From assembly GCA_038496445.1 (NCBI GenBank), contig JALMLS010000353.1:248001-312000 (forward strand): DNA of 64,000 nucleotides. Reading direction: 5' to 3'. Below, in pieces: positions 36,695 through 48,286 of this stretch; position 1 is the first letter of the stretch; every line of letters begins with the position of its first letter. Both the position numbers and the translations under genes were made by a program. The notes beneath the pieces were generated by a model that was not told the DNA's origin, did not search any database, and was given only the letters and a program-made list of their open reading frames with translations. The DNA is from Trichosphaerium sp. ATCC 40318. Taxonomy: Eukaryota; Discosea; Flabellinia; Trichosidae.

Positions 36695-38885
36695 ATGGCC
36701 AGGGTTCTTTTAAGTATTCTGCTACTCGCAGTTACTTTAGTAGCTAGCGAAAAGCTTGTTGTCCATTTAAAAGACTACAAAGACGCTCCAAAACTCAAAA
36801 CATACTTGGAACAACATAAAGACGCCAGTTTTGAATGTATTCTGAGCGATGAAAGCCGTCACGAACAAAATCCGATTCTAGCTTCTATTTATCATGTCCA
36901 CGCATCATCAGAAACACAAAGGTATCGTTTTATGTACCTAATTGAAAAGTCTTTCGAAAATAACGGAAAAAACCTCGCTCAACTTTTTTTGTTGTTTTTT
37001 TTGGGAACACAGGTTTGTCATGACTAAAACTCAATCTATTTTAGGTCTGAGATGCAAAGGGCACTACTGAATCTTGACTTTATTGATGCAGCGTATACCA
37101 AAACGGTATGATTTAGGTAAACTTATTTTTTAGTAACTTATTTACAAAGGAACCTGAACTTGCCGTGATGAATGATGAAGAAGTTGTTGGTAAGCGTTTT
37201 TTTTTTTACCACGTTTTTGTCACGTGATAGCTTTTTTTTTCTTCCCTCCTTACATGGATAGTTAATCACACTGTATCTGAATTAATAAACACGCCATTGT
37301 ATGAAAATATGCAAGGATACCTCGACGAGCCACCTTTTGGCGTTGGCGCTAAATACGTATGTTTATTTGTTTATTTCGCTTATATTAACACTGTTTAAGA
37401 TGTGGTCTATCCCTGGCGGTATGGGCGATGATGTAACCATAGTAGATGTTGAAGGAGGTTGGACTTTAGGTGCGTATTGTTAGAAGATACAGTGAAAAAC
37501 TTGCCAGTCGCTGATTGTTGAGTTAATAGATCATGAAGATTTGCATCAACATGGTGGAAAGGTGCTACCAACGTCTATTCCTTATTAGTATAGTAACAAA
37601 AATAGCTCGTTTCAGGTGTTAACAGAGATGATACAACATGGCTTCCACATGGAACCGCAGTGTTTGGCGAATATGGCGGTTGGATGAACGACTTTGGAGT
37701 AACTGGAATTGGTACGCTCTATTTTTATAACGTAATAACTGACTTCATTAGCTTCACGTGCCCGAACTGATGCATCTTCCATTTTTCAACCAAGTGGGTC
37801 AGCCAATACACCAAAGGCAATAATAGACGCTGCTGATTATTTGAGGTAAGTAAAGAACAATAAAAGTACCAAAAATTAATACGTTTTTCAAATAAAGGCC
37901 AGGTGACATTATGCTCATTGAACTGCATCAAATCGGTCCTAATAACAACTATATTGCTGTTGAATGGTGGCCTGATAACTACGCTGCACTTAAATATGCA
38001 ACGGATAAAGGTACGTTGACTTAAAATAAAAAAAATTACCCAACCTTAAAACCGTTTCAAAGGTGTCATTGTCATCGCCGCAGCTGGTAATGGAAACCAG
38101 GATCTGGATAATCCTGTATATGATAGACCACAACCAGGTTTTCCATCATCATGGAATAACCCATTCAGAAGAAACGTACGTTACATGGAAGGATTTTTGA
38201 GGAAGAAAGCAGTCTATTTTTAGAATCTAATGTAACTTTAGCCTGATGATTCTGGTTGTGTCCTAGCTGGAGCTGGCGCTCCTAAGAGTGGAAACTATGG
38301 ACCACCAAGATCCCGACTAGACTTTTCAAACTACGGATCTGCAGTAGACGCACAGGTAGATGGTTTTGTTTCATTATTCTTCTTGTTTTTTCTTATCATT
38401 GTAGGGATGGGGAAGAGAAGTTACAACCTGTGGATATGGTGATTTACAAGGAGGAAATGCAAAGGTACGTACAAAACAATACAAAAGCAAAAAAAGAAGC
38501 AAGCCCGCTTGTGTTTTAATTGAAACTTTTTTTTAAAATCTTCTTTTTTAGATTCGTTATACCAAGCAATTCTCTGGAACTTCAAGCGCTTCACCTATTG
38601 TAGTAGGTTCTATTGCTAGTATACAGGTATAACCTATGTCTTGTTGTCAGTTTTAATTCAAAGATAGGGTGCCTTGAAAGCTAACAATCTTCAAACTTTG
38701 ACACCAAGTACTGCAAGAGAAGCACTTAGAAATACTGGCTCAGAGCAGCAACCGTATGTAGTCACATTACCAAAAACTACTGCTTTGATTTTAATGACTT
38801 ATTGTATAGTGTATCTGGTCGTCCAACTTCCCAAAGAATTGGTAATTTACCAGACCTCGAAGAGTTATGGAATTACGTTAGATAA
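36695..38885 (+). CDS. Subtilisin-family (S8) serine protease, secreted
   Basis: Fifteen exons (36695-36921, 37045-37105, 37150-37189, 37262-37356, 37400-37469, 37530-37553, 37616-37711, 37752-37845, 37898-38010, 38063-38175, 38242-38355, 38405-38464, 38552-38626, 38668-38753, 38810-38885) give 447 aa. There is a signal peptide (VLLSILLLAVTLVAS) and a ~120-aa propeptide-like region. The catalytic set is complete: Asp in TIVDVEGGW, His in WLPHGTAVFGE, oxyanion Asn in VIAAAGNGNQD, Ser in SGTSSASPIVVG. Exon 6 is a micro-exon of 24 nt needed to reach the His exon. The enzyme is expected in the secretory pathway, lysosome or medium. It faces the Arb2 gene tail to tail, 182 bp apart. Confidence 0.92.
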
Positions 38886-39067
38886 ATGGCTTGAATTAGT
38901 TAATAAACAACAATCAAGCAAGTTTGCTTGATTTTACCTTCATACTCAAGTACTGTGCGTTTTTTAGACATGTTATTGTATTTTAGAAGGGTTTTTGAAT
39001 GTTATTCTCTCAACTAGTGTTTCACTAGCAGTTTTAGAGATGCTTGTTAGACATGCTAAAAATGTTT

Positions 39068-40890
39068 TTATTCCGAAGTTTTTTCTGATTTTTTTCCGTT
39101 TTCTTCTTCTTCCTCTGTATCCTCATCTTTAGTTGTTTCAACGTTATTGTCATCTTCTTTTCCTCCTTTATCATCGTTTTCTTCTTCTTCCTGTGATTTT
39201 TCTTCTTTCTCTTTAGCCTCATCGTTCTTTGGTTTTTCGGAAGTATCTTTATTTTTTTTATTTCCTTTTTTTTGTTTCTTGCTTTTTTTCGATGGTGTAA
39301 CATTGACTTCCTAGTAAAGATGTTATACAACGTTGCAAATGCGTACTTTACCTTTCCAGATACTTTAGCATCAATATAATCCCACACTGAATCAATAGAA
39401 GCTGCAGAAGTCCACTAATTGTATGAGGTTTACATCTTGTTTTTAAACTAACAGCATCGTACCTCATGCTCTGTATGTCCTGCAGACACAGTTGGGCATC
39501 CTCCTTCTTTCTTTCTTGGTGTACCAACAGGTCTAGTAGATCGCACTAATACGTTTTAGGTTACAATGAAACATTAGAAACATACCCCAATTACAAACAT
39601 TTTTATCGTAATAATCAAGCAACTCTTCATCAAAACGCTGCTTGTTTCTGGACCTAAACAGATCATGAGAAGCCATAAAAACGCATAAAATATAATGGTA
39701 TACCATAATCTTGGATGAACTGAATCTGTAAGTGCCACACATCGTAACCGAGACAAAAGTTCATCCTCTTTGAAAAAAGTAAGAAAAAAAAAAAGGTGGT
39801 CACGTGATCTGCCATGCAGATCTTAAAAGTTAATGAATATCCTTACTTTGATATAGTAAATTAAGTGTAGCGATACCACCATAACTATGTGCTATGATAA
39901 CAACATCTTTTGCTTTAGACGAAGCAACAAACTTATCATATACATAACAAGCATGATTTTCAGGTGACTTATTATGACGTATTTGAACCATTCTATTTTT
40001 AACTCTTCCTTCATTTTTGTTCGGGTTAAACACCTACAAATGCAATAATAAGCAGGAGAAAACAGCAAGCTGTTATTGTTGACAACAGAAATTAAAACAA
40101 ATATCAAGTAAGAAAAAAACGAGAAACTTACAATGATAGCATAACCCCTACTCCTAGCTTCGACCAGATAAGGTAAAATTGATCCTTTTGATAGATCTTC
40201 ATTAATACATAGAGACCGCGCCCATTGACCTGCTCTTAGAGGGACAATGTGTCAAAACAAAAATAGAACAACAAAAAATGAAAGACTAAAAGAGAAACTC
40301 ACCTGACTTGTCCAAGTCCTTGTATCAGAAGTAATAGCTTATCAGCAGTATCATAATTTTTCGAAACAAATATAGGAACCTTAGGGTACCCTTCTGGATA
40401 GTCTTCTTCAAGTGGAAGGTTATGAACTTGAAGATCGAAATCTACAAAAAAAACCGTTAAAATTACGATTACACGAAAGAAAAAAACCGTTAGGACTGAA
40501 AAGACGTGTTACTGTACAGTAAGTTTCCGCGAAGAGAATAAGTGTTATCGGCTTTTATGGTGTTTTTGACCCAAAACCAAGTTTTTTTTGTGTTTTGTTG
40601 TACCCTTCGCCATTACTTCTTGTATGTAATTCTTTACCATCTCCGAAATGGCCTCGTAGTGTTCTTGGTCTATAAACTTAAATTTGCCATCTTGATAAAC
40701 ATAAGTAAGTTGTAAATAGCTGATAACGCGTACTAGACTTCATATCTACTAGTTTGTAGTCGTATTTCTCGTGTTCGCTATCAGCATCTAGTTTTAGCCA
40801 TTTATAACCGTAATCTTCTACGCTCGTAGGGTTTTCAGGCAATACAACGCCTTTTGGCTTTTTTTTCTTTTTAAATCGTTTAAACGCCAT
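39068..40890 (-). CDS. Arb2/FAM172-domain protein with acidic-basic tail
   Basis: Ten exons (40734-40890, 40604-40690, 40303-40441, 40132-40234, 39847-40033, 39704-39767, 39586-39653, 39463-39545, 39352-39414, 39068-39310) give 397 aa. The core matches the Arb2 domain (FAM172A-like): LLIQGLGQVRAGQWARSL, AIIVFNPNKNEGR, and the alpha/beta-hydrolase-like elbow IIAHSYGG. In fission yeast Arb2 works in the Argonaute siRNA chaperone complex; whether this protein does is unknown. The N-terminus is Lys-rich (FKRFKKKKKPKG) and the last exon encodes a ~75-residue Lys/Glu-rich, probably disordered tail that could be a nuclear-localisation or histone-interaction region. No signal peptide. Confidence 0.88.
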
Positions 40891-41160
40891 TTGAGGAATG
40901 TAGTATTGTTAAAGCTGAGCTGCTTATCCTTAATAAATCAGTTCAAACTGATTTTAGGCCTAAAAATAAGCGTTTAATGAATCCCAACAAGAAGAAAATG
41001 TCAAGACTAAAATAGGTTTCGAAATATCTTGTCTTACAAATTCTCTCACGGATAGATACAGGTTGACAAGAACTGCAACACTAATACAGCGTCCACAACA
41101 TGCTAAATCAGCTAGACTTAACAAGTACAAAAGATTAAAGTCAAGACGTGTCGAGGCTAT

Positions 41161-42558
41161 TTATTCGAGTCTTAATGTTTGCATACAGGCATAGCAATTA
41201 CTTCTTGCAAATACATCAGCAGCTGCCAATACGCCAACATACTTGTCCTTCAGAAGAGCTAACAAGTTAAGTCAGATATCGTCACATAAAAATAGTCACG
41301 TACGTTCACAGACATCAAGTACTGATTCGAAGGCAGCATGAAATAGTAAGTATGAGTTACCAAAGTTAGTAGCAGATGGATCACCTACACCAGAAGCTTG
41401 TGCTAGACCACCAAACACAGTACCTCCATTTTCTTGAAATACGGAGAATAAACCTTGTCCTGCAAAAGCAAGGCAATCTGATAAGTATGCATCTGCTTGA
41501 ACAACATCATCACGTGTTCCTACAATAATCTTAATTGAGGAAAACACTGTTTCAAGCTTACCAATGCCAAAATGGCCACCAAGAAAAGTGTCGTATTTGA
41601 AGGTGTTTCCAAGCAAGAACTTAAAATCTCTTTGTAGTCCTGGAACAAAGTTTCCAATACCTATACTCATTAATAAAGCGAAACAATGAACAACAAATAA
41701 AAATGAAGCTTTGAGTACCGTAGAAATCAAAAGGGACCCAGCTAGGCCAGACTGTGTCAACATAGAAAACAAGCTTTGCTTTAGGATAATAGAAAACAAT
41801 GTTTCCCGGCATGTGCCCATTTCCATTGTATTTCAGAACAAACTTAGGTCCGCTAAACCCAATGGAACTGTAGTAAACTACATTGAATTAAACACAACAG
41901 TGCTACCAAGTTAGGCGTACCACTATCGAAAGTGCGTGTTGGTACAGGCCGGCGATTATCACTCTTGTCAACTCTGTCAGCGATGTGACGAGCAGTCTCC
42001 TTATGTCCGATAAACCTAGCATAAGGCCACTCCGCCTAGGTAAGCATGTTAGTTTCCAACAAAACAAAGTTAACCTCAACAACTTTCAGTACCTTTATTC
42101 TAAACGCATTTCCTACATGATCAAGGTGGGCGTGAGAATAAATAAACAGGCATACTTTGTGATCGGTCACAGTCTTAATAGCTTCAACAAGATCATTACC
42201 ATTCCAAGTCTATTTAGTGTTAATGATATAAACTCTTCTCTGCTAGTTACCTCTGGCGCATCTACAACAAGTGCACATTTCCTCCCCAAAAAATTATTAC
42301 CTTCGATGACGAGTGCTTGGTAAACACCTAAGAACTACCTGAGATTTTTCTGGCTGCACTGAAAACCATACCTTCGCGAAGAACAAAAACTCCTGGTGAT
42401 ATTTCATCGCTTCTCCAAGCTGTACCACCTGGAAGCGCTGGCCCGTCGAGAGGATCTCCTCTTGCAGATTCGGGTAGTGGCGCAAACCCAGAGAAGTCAA
42501 AGGCTGCGCAAGTAGCGGCAATAAGCAGAACAATCAAAATATAGGAGAGGCTGTTCAT
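41161..42558 (-). CDS. Secreted metallo-beta-lactamase-fold hydrolase
   Basis: Eight exons (42372-42558, 42251-42327, 42093-42209, 41921-42035, 41719-41877, 41562-41660, 41304-41519, 41161-41258) give 355 aa with a signal peptide (YILIVLLIAATCAA). All zinc ligands of the fold are present: SHAHLDHVG (HxHxDH), His in NGHMPGN, Asp in FYVDTVWPSW and His in GGHFGIG. The second half (TRDDVVQADAYLSDC) matches a bacterial/eukaryotic MBL subfamily of unknown substrate. The borders 42327/42372 and 41877/41921 are chosen because other GT-AG pairs would need introns under 30 bp. It could act as a lactonase or other hydrolase outside the cell. Confidence 0.85.
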
Positions 42559-43464
42559 TAGGCAATGAATTTCTGTATTGATCGTTTCATGTATCACAAC
42601 AAAATTGAACGTGATGATGCGTATGTTTGAATCATGTGATTTTTTTTTTAGGCTCACCAGAGGGAGAAATATATAACCGACCCTAGAAATAATACAAACG
42701 CAGTTCTGAAAACAAGTAGTTATTAAACGTGACTAATTACCTTTAGTAACTGCCGACTGACTCACAAGACAATGATCAAAACTGCACATAGTTACAATAA
42801 GCAAACCCCCATTGAAACCTTGCTAACTGAGTGGCAGACGCCAAGGCATAACGTGCTCGGTCTATTTATGCGGCAACTGCAAACAATCTTTCAACAAATT
42901 TATATTTAAATTTGTTGCTTAAATACTACCAAATGAAAAAACCGTTTGACTGTACTAAATACATTAATGCACGCTATATTTCTAACTTTCTTGCGGTTCG
43001 GGTAAATTTTCTAGTCATGTGATTTTCGCTCTAAATCAAACATGCTGTGCTCAACTTATCAGCTCAACACTCTCCACTAAATGGTATGACAACAAATAGA
43101 ACAAACTTTGCTCTCTTTTGCGAGTACTACTGTCGGGTAAAATGCTATGGTATTGCCTGTAACGTACCAGTTTTACTTCCGGCTGCGTTGAGAAACTATT
43201 TGATAGTTAAGAATTGTTGTTTCTTTATCTTTCTCATCTCTATCTCAGCCTTGCGGTTGTAAAAGCTTTTGTAAACGGTTGCCCTTGCGTTGCTTACAAA
43301 AAATTTGACAGTGTAATCATTCCATAGACACTGATAAAGGGAAGCTTTTTAGCACAGTAGGTACAGCGATTTGTGTTTGGTATTAGTTTGATCCTCCTAT
43401 GAAGAAATTACAACTTTAATTGCAATAGCAATTATTATTTATTTGGCTTTTACGATACAAACTT
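42559..43464. other. Intergenic region, nothing recognised
   Basis: 906 bp between the MBL-fold gene start and the 3' end of the small secreted protein. Short open frames only, with no family likeness and no RNA gene recognised. Confidence 0.5.
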
Positions 43465-43809
43465 TTAGAATTCTTTTAGCCTTCTTTCGCCATATTCACG
43501 CAAGTTACGCGCATCTCGCAATACTTGACGCAGTGTTTCCATTTTAGCCGTGAAGTCAGCTATACAGTCGTCAGTGCAAATATCGCCTTCTCTTCCACAG
43601 CTGCTTATGATGCGGTTTTGATAGCGCTCCTCGAAGCCAAAAAATTTAGCCCAACGCGGGATATCGTTAGCGTCTTCAATGCATTCGTTTTCTTCTTGTG
43701 TGCAATCTCTAATGCAAGAATCTAGGTTTGTTCTGTATGTTTTGAGTGCAATCACTTGACTGAGGCAGCAACAAGCAATAAGAAGTAGTGCGATTGTAAA
43801 TGAGCGCAT
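43465..43809 (-). CDS. Small secreted cysteine-rich protein (114 aa), intronless
   Basis: A single uninterrupted frame of 114 codons with ATG at 43809 and a clear signal peptide (SFTIALLLIACCCLSQVIA). The mature part has six Cys in a helical pattern (CIRDCTQEENEC, CGREGDICTDDC) and a charged C-terminal helix (TAKMETLRQVLRDARNLREYG). I do not recognise the family; it resembles small disulfide-bonded helical effectors or pheromone-like proteins only in size and layout. It is one of only two likely genes here without introns, which could mean recent origin or transfer. Confidence 0.7.
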   Translation of the reverse strand: MRSFTIALLLIACCCLSQVIALKTYRTNLDSCIRDCTQEENECIEDANDIPRWAKFFGFEERYQNRIISSCGREGDICTDDCIADFTAKMETLRQVLRDARNLREYGERRLKEF

Positions 43810-44626
43810 TTTGTTGTTTATCGTGTACGAGAAACTTTTTAATGGTCTTAACTTCTACTTTTAAGGATACTTTCCTTATTTAGAAGGTAAATTACTTAAA
43901 AACTGATATCAGAACTACGATAATCGTTCTACTGTAGCACATGCTCCAAAACGCTAAAAATCTCCTCTACAACAGTCCTGGAGGATTGAATTCTACTGGA
44001 TCTTTGCAGCGACAGGAATTGCAAAGCCCAAAGCCGATAGAAAACTCTGTATGTCGTTATACGAAGAGTAGTATTACCTTTGGGGCAGTGGAATTGATCC
44101 AATGAATCTATGGAGATTCAAAGTAGTTTGTGTAAATGTAATAAGCGTAGCATCTCTAAAATGTTAGAAAACAAAAAAAGTGCTTTAAGTATCCAAAAGG
44201 GCTTTTTGCCGGTAACAAATATGTAGAACTTTGTCAAAAAAAAGTCAAAAATTCGGCACACTAATTATCCTATATTATGTCATAGGAACTATTTAGAAAG
44301 TTTCATCCTAAAAGTTGTCTCCCTTTGTGGCGAACAGTTCAATATCACTTCGACATTTGTTTGACTTTTTTTTCGACATTTTAGTATAAGCCCTTTTTGC
44401 ATACCAGGTAAGATTCGTCAATAGCAACAAACTTTGGCTATACTAAGTATGTGATTCACAGGTTTGCTTAAGCAAAGCATACAGTGCTTCACTGTGAGGT
44501 TTCTTGACAGGCTCAAGCGATAAGTGAAATATCGCACTTCCATCAGTATGATAGGAAAATAATAAGTGATGAATTCGTGGACTCAGTATGAGGTATTCAA
44601 TTACATGAACAGAATATTACACTCAT
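43810..44626. other. Divergent intergenic region, nothing recognised
   Basis: 817 bp between two divergent genes. No supported ORF, no tRNA or snRNA recognised. AT-rich with a few short direct repeats. Confidence 0.45.
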
Positions 44627-46585
44627 ATGGACACGCAAGACGAAGCTCCTCTCCTTTCTACAGCGAATGCTATAACAGAAAGAAAGGTACTGTTTACTAT
44701 TGGGTGGTTTTTTACAGTGCATAGTTTGTAAGAAGGTTGTATTACAATGTGTTTCATGCCGCTATACTTTGTGTACTTACAACAGGCACGCGCCCGTGAT
44801 GAAATGACAAAATAGCTAAGCGTACAAAAAAGGACCAATCACAAACTATGCAGCTCTTAAACCTGCATTGCTTGAGTCTAGAGTTTACGCTAACATTTGT
44901 GGTGATAACTGGAAAGTTAAGTGCGCAAATACATCTAGGATAGAAGCTTGTTGTCCGGTACAATCTATACAGATACAACATACTAACCTCGAAACACAGG
45001 AGCAAAATTTAGCTTTGAATAGAGTTCCCCAATTTGCTTTCGGTGGAGTGTTGGTGCTTTCTTATTTAAGTGGTGAGATTGCTGTGCGCTTAGGTAATGT
45101 AAGAAAGAATATGATACTTGGAGCATGTGGCATAAGTGTTTGTTGGGTTGTAGCCGCATTTGTCCATGAACCAGAAGTACCATACTGGGTAAAAGTGGTG
45201 CTTGTATTTCTGATCTACAAGCTTAAGATTGGTTCAGCTTTCAAAGCTTATAGTTTATGTAGATAACTTCATGGCTACTACCAGGATGTCTATTATTGAC
45301 TATGTTTCTGGGCGGTATTATTTACGTAGCTTGTCTGACATACTACTTGGCTGCTACTTCGAAAGGTATGCAAGTAACAATTTATCTAAAAGCTTACTGT
45401 TTAGTGCAACCGAACGCTATTGGACTATTCAATGGGTGTCTCACTGGTGCGTGGGATCTCAGTGGTATTGTTTTTTGGTTATTTCTTGTTGTATATGACT
45501 GGGGAGTCTCGTTGAGGTAGCTGTTATCTGTTTTTCGCTTTTTTCTGATATTCTACACAAGGTGGGTGTTTTTAGGATATGCTGTTATTGTATTTGTGAC
45601 TACGCTCCCTTCTGCTTACTTTCTAGAACCTAACTACTCATTACTGCGAGAAGAAAATAAACCAAAGTCAAAAGAAACGCTTCCTTCACTTTATGAAACA
45701 TTTACTGTTGATGCGCTTAAACCGGTTGTAATTCTCTCATGGCTCGTGCAAAGTCTTTTTGCGTCACTTGTACTAATAAACTTGCTCTGTAGGTTGTTCA
45801 CATTTGTGTCGTCTCCTTTGGGCTACTTCTATATCAGCACTGTTCCTGATCAGATAAATTGGGCAACGCACGTTGGAACTATAGATGCCGATATGGAAAC
45901 AGCTGAAGATTTAACCCTTGGTTGGTCGATACTACTACCAGCTATGGCTTTATTGGCACCAGTGTTGGGTTTGGTTTACCAAACAAGAGATAAAGGTACC
46001 TGTAATTGAGTTCACTGCTCACCTAAAACTTACTAAAGGCTAATTGTTGTTGTAGATCTTAGAACAGCTTGGAGAGGAGCTTTGTTAGTACAAGTACTTG
46101 GCATTGTATGGGTTGGATGTTCAATGTTCAGGGTAACTGGGTTGGTTTTAAAGCAAGTATCTAATTGGTTTATTGTAAAGATAGCTAATCTACAGTACAT
46201 GACGTTCGTCATTATGGTGGTTTGGAGAATGGCTGGAATAATCTTCACGAATCAGCTTATCCAACAATTCGTTCCAAACAACTTATCAAGGCTTGCAGCT
46301 ATGTAAATACGCTTTCTTACTTTTTTCTTGTTGCATTACATTCTTTGGTTTAACTAGTTCTAATATAGGGGATATACTCTTGGTGGGATTGGTACTTTTC
46401 TTACACCAGTCATTGATTCTGCTGTTTCATCAAAGCAGCGTTATTCCTGGGTAAATTGTATTTGGTTTGCCATCTCAACAATAACAACATGTACTCTTCT
46501 CAGTTATGCTGCAGTACATGCTAGAGACTGGAAAAGAAAAGAATACTTGAATACAGAAGAATACGACGAACTATCAAATGTATGA
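44627..46585 (+). CDS. Major facilitator transporter, SLC43-like
   Basis: Ten exons (44627-44686, 44725-44785, 44833-44957, 45000-45188, 45263-45365, 45405-45516, 45562-45995, 46056-46132, 46181-46302, 46369-46585) give 499 aa with about 11-12 hydrophobic helices and a short acidic N-terminus with a dileucine-like APLL motif. Features shared with SLC43/Fmp42 proteins are a luminal CCPEQN segment after helix 1, GGVLVLSYLSGEIAVRLGNV, the NGCLTGAWDLSGIVF helix, and FVIMVVWRMAGII. SLC43 members move neutral amino acids or purines; substrate here is unknown. Intron 2 uses a GC donor (44786, CAG|GCACGC). Intron 46133-46180 is a multiple of three and its removal is inferred. A second in-frame intron near 45745-45792 was considered but not supported. 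Confidence 0.78.
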
Positions 46586-46645
46586 TTTTAGTACCACGTG
46601 TTTTAATACAAGAAAAAACATCAATTGAGTCTTATTACAACTTGT

Positions 46646-47104
46646 TTAGGCTGACCGCACAGAGATTAATCCATAGAACAGTGTATCATACATAAACAGA
46701 ACATATACTCTATTTAATTTATACTTTATCTGACACCTAGAAACTATTATGTTTAATGCTGTGAAGTTTGAGATAGCGAACGCCTTGCAAATACTAACAA
46801 TGCTGGTTTTTTCTTGAGAGGGAAGGCAATGTAGATGTTGTTTGTCTTCATGAGGTGTGTCAATTTCTTGCAAAGTTGTTTCCATTGTAATTTGCATTGA
46901 TTGTGGTTCCCCTAATTCGCATCTAGAATACATTTTGAAATAGCTTGTGTGTACCAATGAACGCGCAGATATATCATAAATGAATGTAGCACGTGACCAT
47001 AACTTCAACAGGAATCTCACTGTTATTCCATTTTTGCATTTGTGAACCTTGCAGCGATATAAGCTAGACCCATAGTGAAGAGCTAGACAAGAAGCCACAT
47101 ACAT
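46646..47104 (-). CDS. Doubtful single-exon ORF, 152 aa
   Basis: An uninterrupted minus-strand frame between the transporter and the Ras gene, starting 41 bp from the divergent Ras ATG. It shows no signal peptide, no motif I know and no splice partners. Its length is notable for a stop-rich AT background, and it fills the whole intergenic gap, but amino-acid composition gives no further support. It could be chance or a species-specific gene. Confidence 0.25.
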   Translation of the reverse strand: MYVASCLALHYGSSLYRCKVHKCKNGITVRFLLKLWSRATFIYDISARSLVHTSYFKMYSRCELGEPQSMQITMETTLQEIDTPHEDKQHLHCLPSQEKTSIVSICKAFAISNFTALNIIVSRCQIKYKLNRVYVLFMYDTLFYGLISVRSA

Positions 47105-47145
47105 TACATAACTTTTTATGTGATTTGAGTTGACTTCAGCTAATA

Positions 47146-47800
47146 ATGCTTGATTCTTCGCTCACACAGTACGAGCGATCTCAAGATAAAGGATCAGTAC
47201 CTAAAGTAGATCTTAAAGAGCAAATACTGATTATTGGAGAAAACGGATCAGGGAAAACAAGTTTGGCGTTAAAATTTTGTCAGGATACTTTTGACGCGAG
47301 TTGTAACCCAACCGTAGAGAATGAGCAGGCTTTTAGAAAAAACATTTACATAGACGAAGAAGAGAAAAGCGTTGAGTTTCTCATTATTAATGCTACTGGA
47401 GCGCGTACTATCGCAGTCAATGATCTATACATGAAACTATGCAAAGCAGTATTAGTAGTTTACAATATAGCTGACAAGGCGTCTCTGGAGCGCATTATAC
47501 GTGTTTTGGACTTTATACTACTGTACGTTTAGATAACGACAAATTCCACTATACTAAGTGTAAAACAGCATTAAGCATGATAAGAAGTTTCCCGTAGTTA
47601 TTGTAGGCAATAAATCAGACCTTGAGAGCAATAGACAAGTCACAAAGGAAGAAGCAATGGCAGTGGCAGACCATTACGGTTTTCCTTTATTCGAAACATC
47701 AGCAAAGAGTGGTGAAAACGTACATGATGCTTTCTACAAGCTTGTTCAGATAGCTGAATCAAAAACAAGTAAGAAATCAAGTACTTGCAATATCGTTTAG
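47146..47800 (+). CDS. Atypical Ras-family small GTPase with CaaX box
   Basis: Exons 47146-47522 and 47569-47800 (intron 46 bp) give 202 aa. The P-loop is GENGSGKTS, the base-recognition motifs are VVIVGNKSDL and FETSAKSG, and the C-terminus ends CNIV, a CaaX prenylation box. The switch II motif DTAGQE of normal Ras is replaced by NATGAR: both the Mg-coordinating Asp and the catalytic Gln are lost, while Gly is kept. The protein may therefore bind nucleotide but hydrolyse it poorly, or act as a constitutive or pseudo-GTPase at a membrane. A ~25-aa N-terminal extension precedes the G domain. Confidence 0.88.
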
Positions 47801-48026
47801 ATACCATAGAAGCGGTTAAATACATTGTACAATAGTCAATAAATTCACGTCACGTGATCTTTTTTTTTGTGCAAGGACATTGCTGTTTCCAATTGAGTAA
47901 CAACACCTCTGGCTATGAGACTGATGAAAGAAAGCCGAAATTGGTATGTTCTCCTCCATATTTGTGGAACTTACTGGACAGAAGCATCTACAAAACCTGA
48001 CTTTAAACAATTTCTGCTTGAACAAA

Positions 48027-48116
48027 AGAGGGCTAGCTCAGTTGGTTGATAGGACTGGAACACCGCGGTAGATAGGGCAATATGTACTACACCTATAACG
48101 CCAGTGGTTTGACGCT
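48027..48116 (+). other. tRNA-like sequence (possible pseudo-tRNA or SINE head)
   Basis: TAGCTCAGTTGG at 48034-48045 is a perfect pol III A-box, and GGTTTGACGCT at 48106-48116 is a two-mismatch B-box about 60 bp on. But the D-stem does not close (GCTC against GGAC) and no acceptor stem pairs, so a working tRNA is unlikely. A decayed tRNA copy or the head of a tRNA-derived SINE are the options. Confidence 0.3.
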
Positions 48117-48286
48117 ATTATAGACAGTATATTCCAGCTACATCCAGTATAAACGTCACATCTTAAAGGGTTGTAAATGCTTACGATTTCTGGTGTATAG
48201 TCAATAAAAGTCAGTTACGACTTTACACAAAAGCTATTTTTAATCGAAAGCACGCTTCCTGCTTTTTGTAAAATACAGCGGAAACA

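Noticed and set aside
39068-39310. Coding potential of the Lys/Glu-rich stretch doubted as low complexity
   Set aside because: It is in frame after a good splice site and ends at a stop just past the domain, so it was kept as a disordered tail.
42262-42300. 39-bp intron leaving an 11-nt exon in the MBL-fold gene
   Set aside because: The segment is a multiple of three and open, and translating it gives a better fit to the fold (ALVVDAPE strand), so I kept it as coding.
45746-45792. Possible intron in the transporter ending TGTAG near 45792
   Set aside because: No donor of the needed phase gives an intron of normal size; the unspliced reading is a good transmembrane helix.
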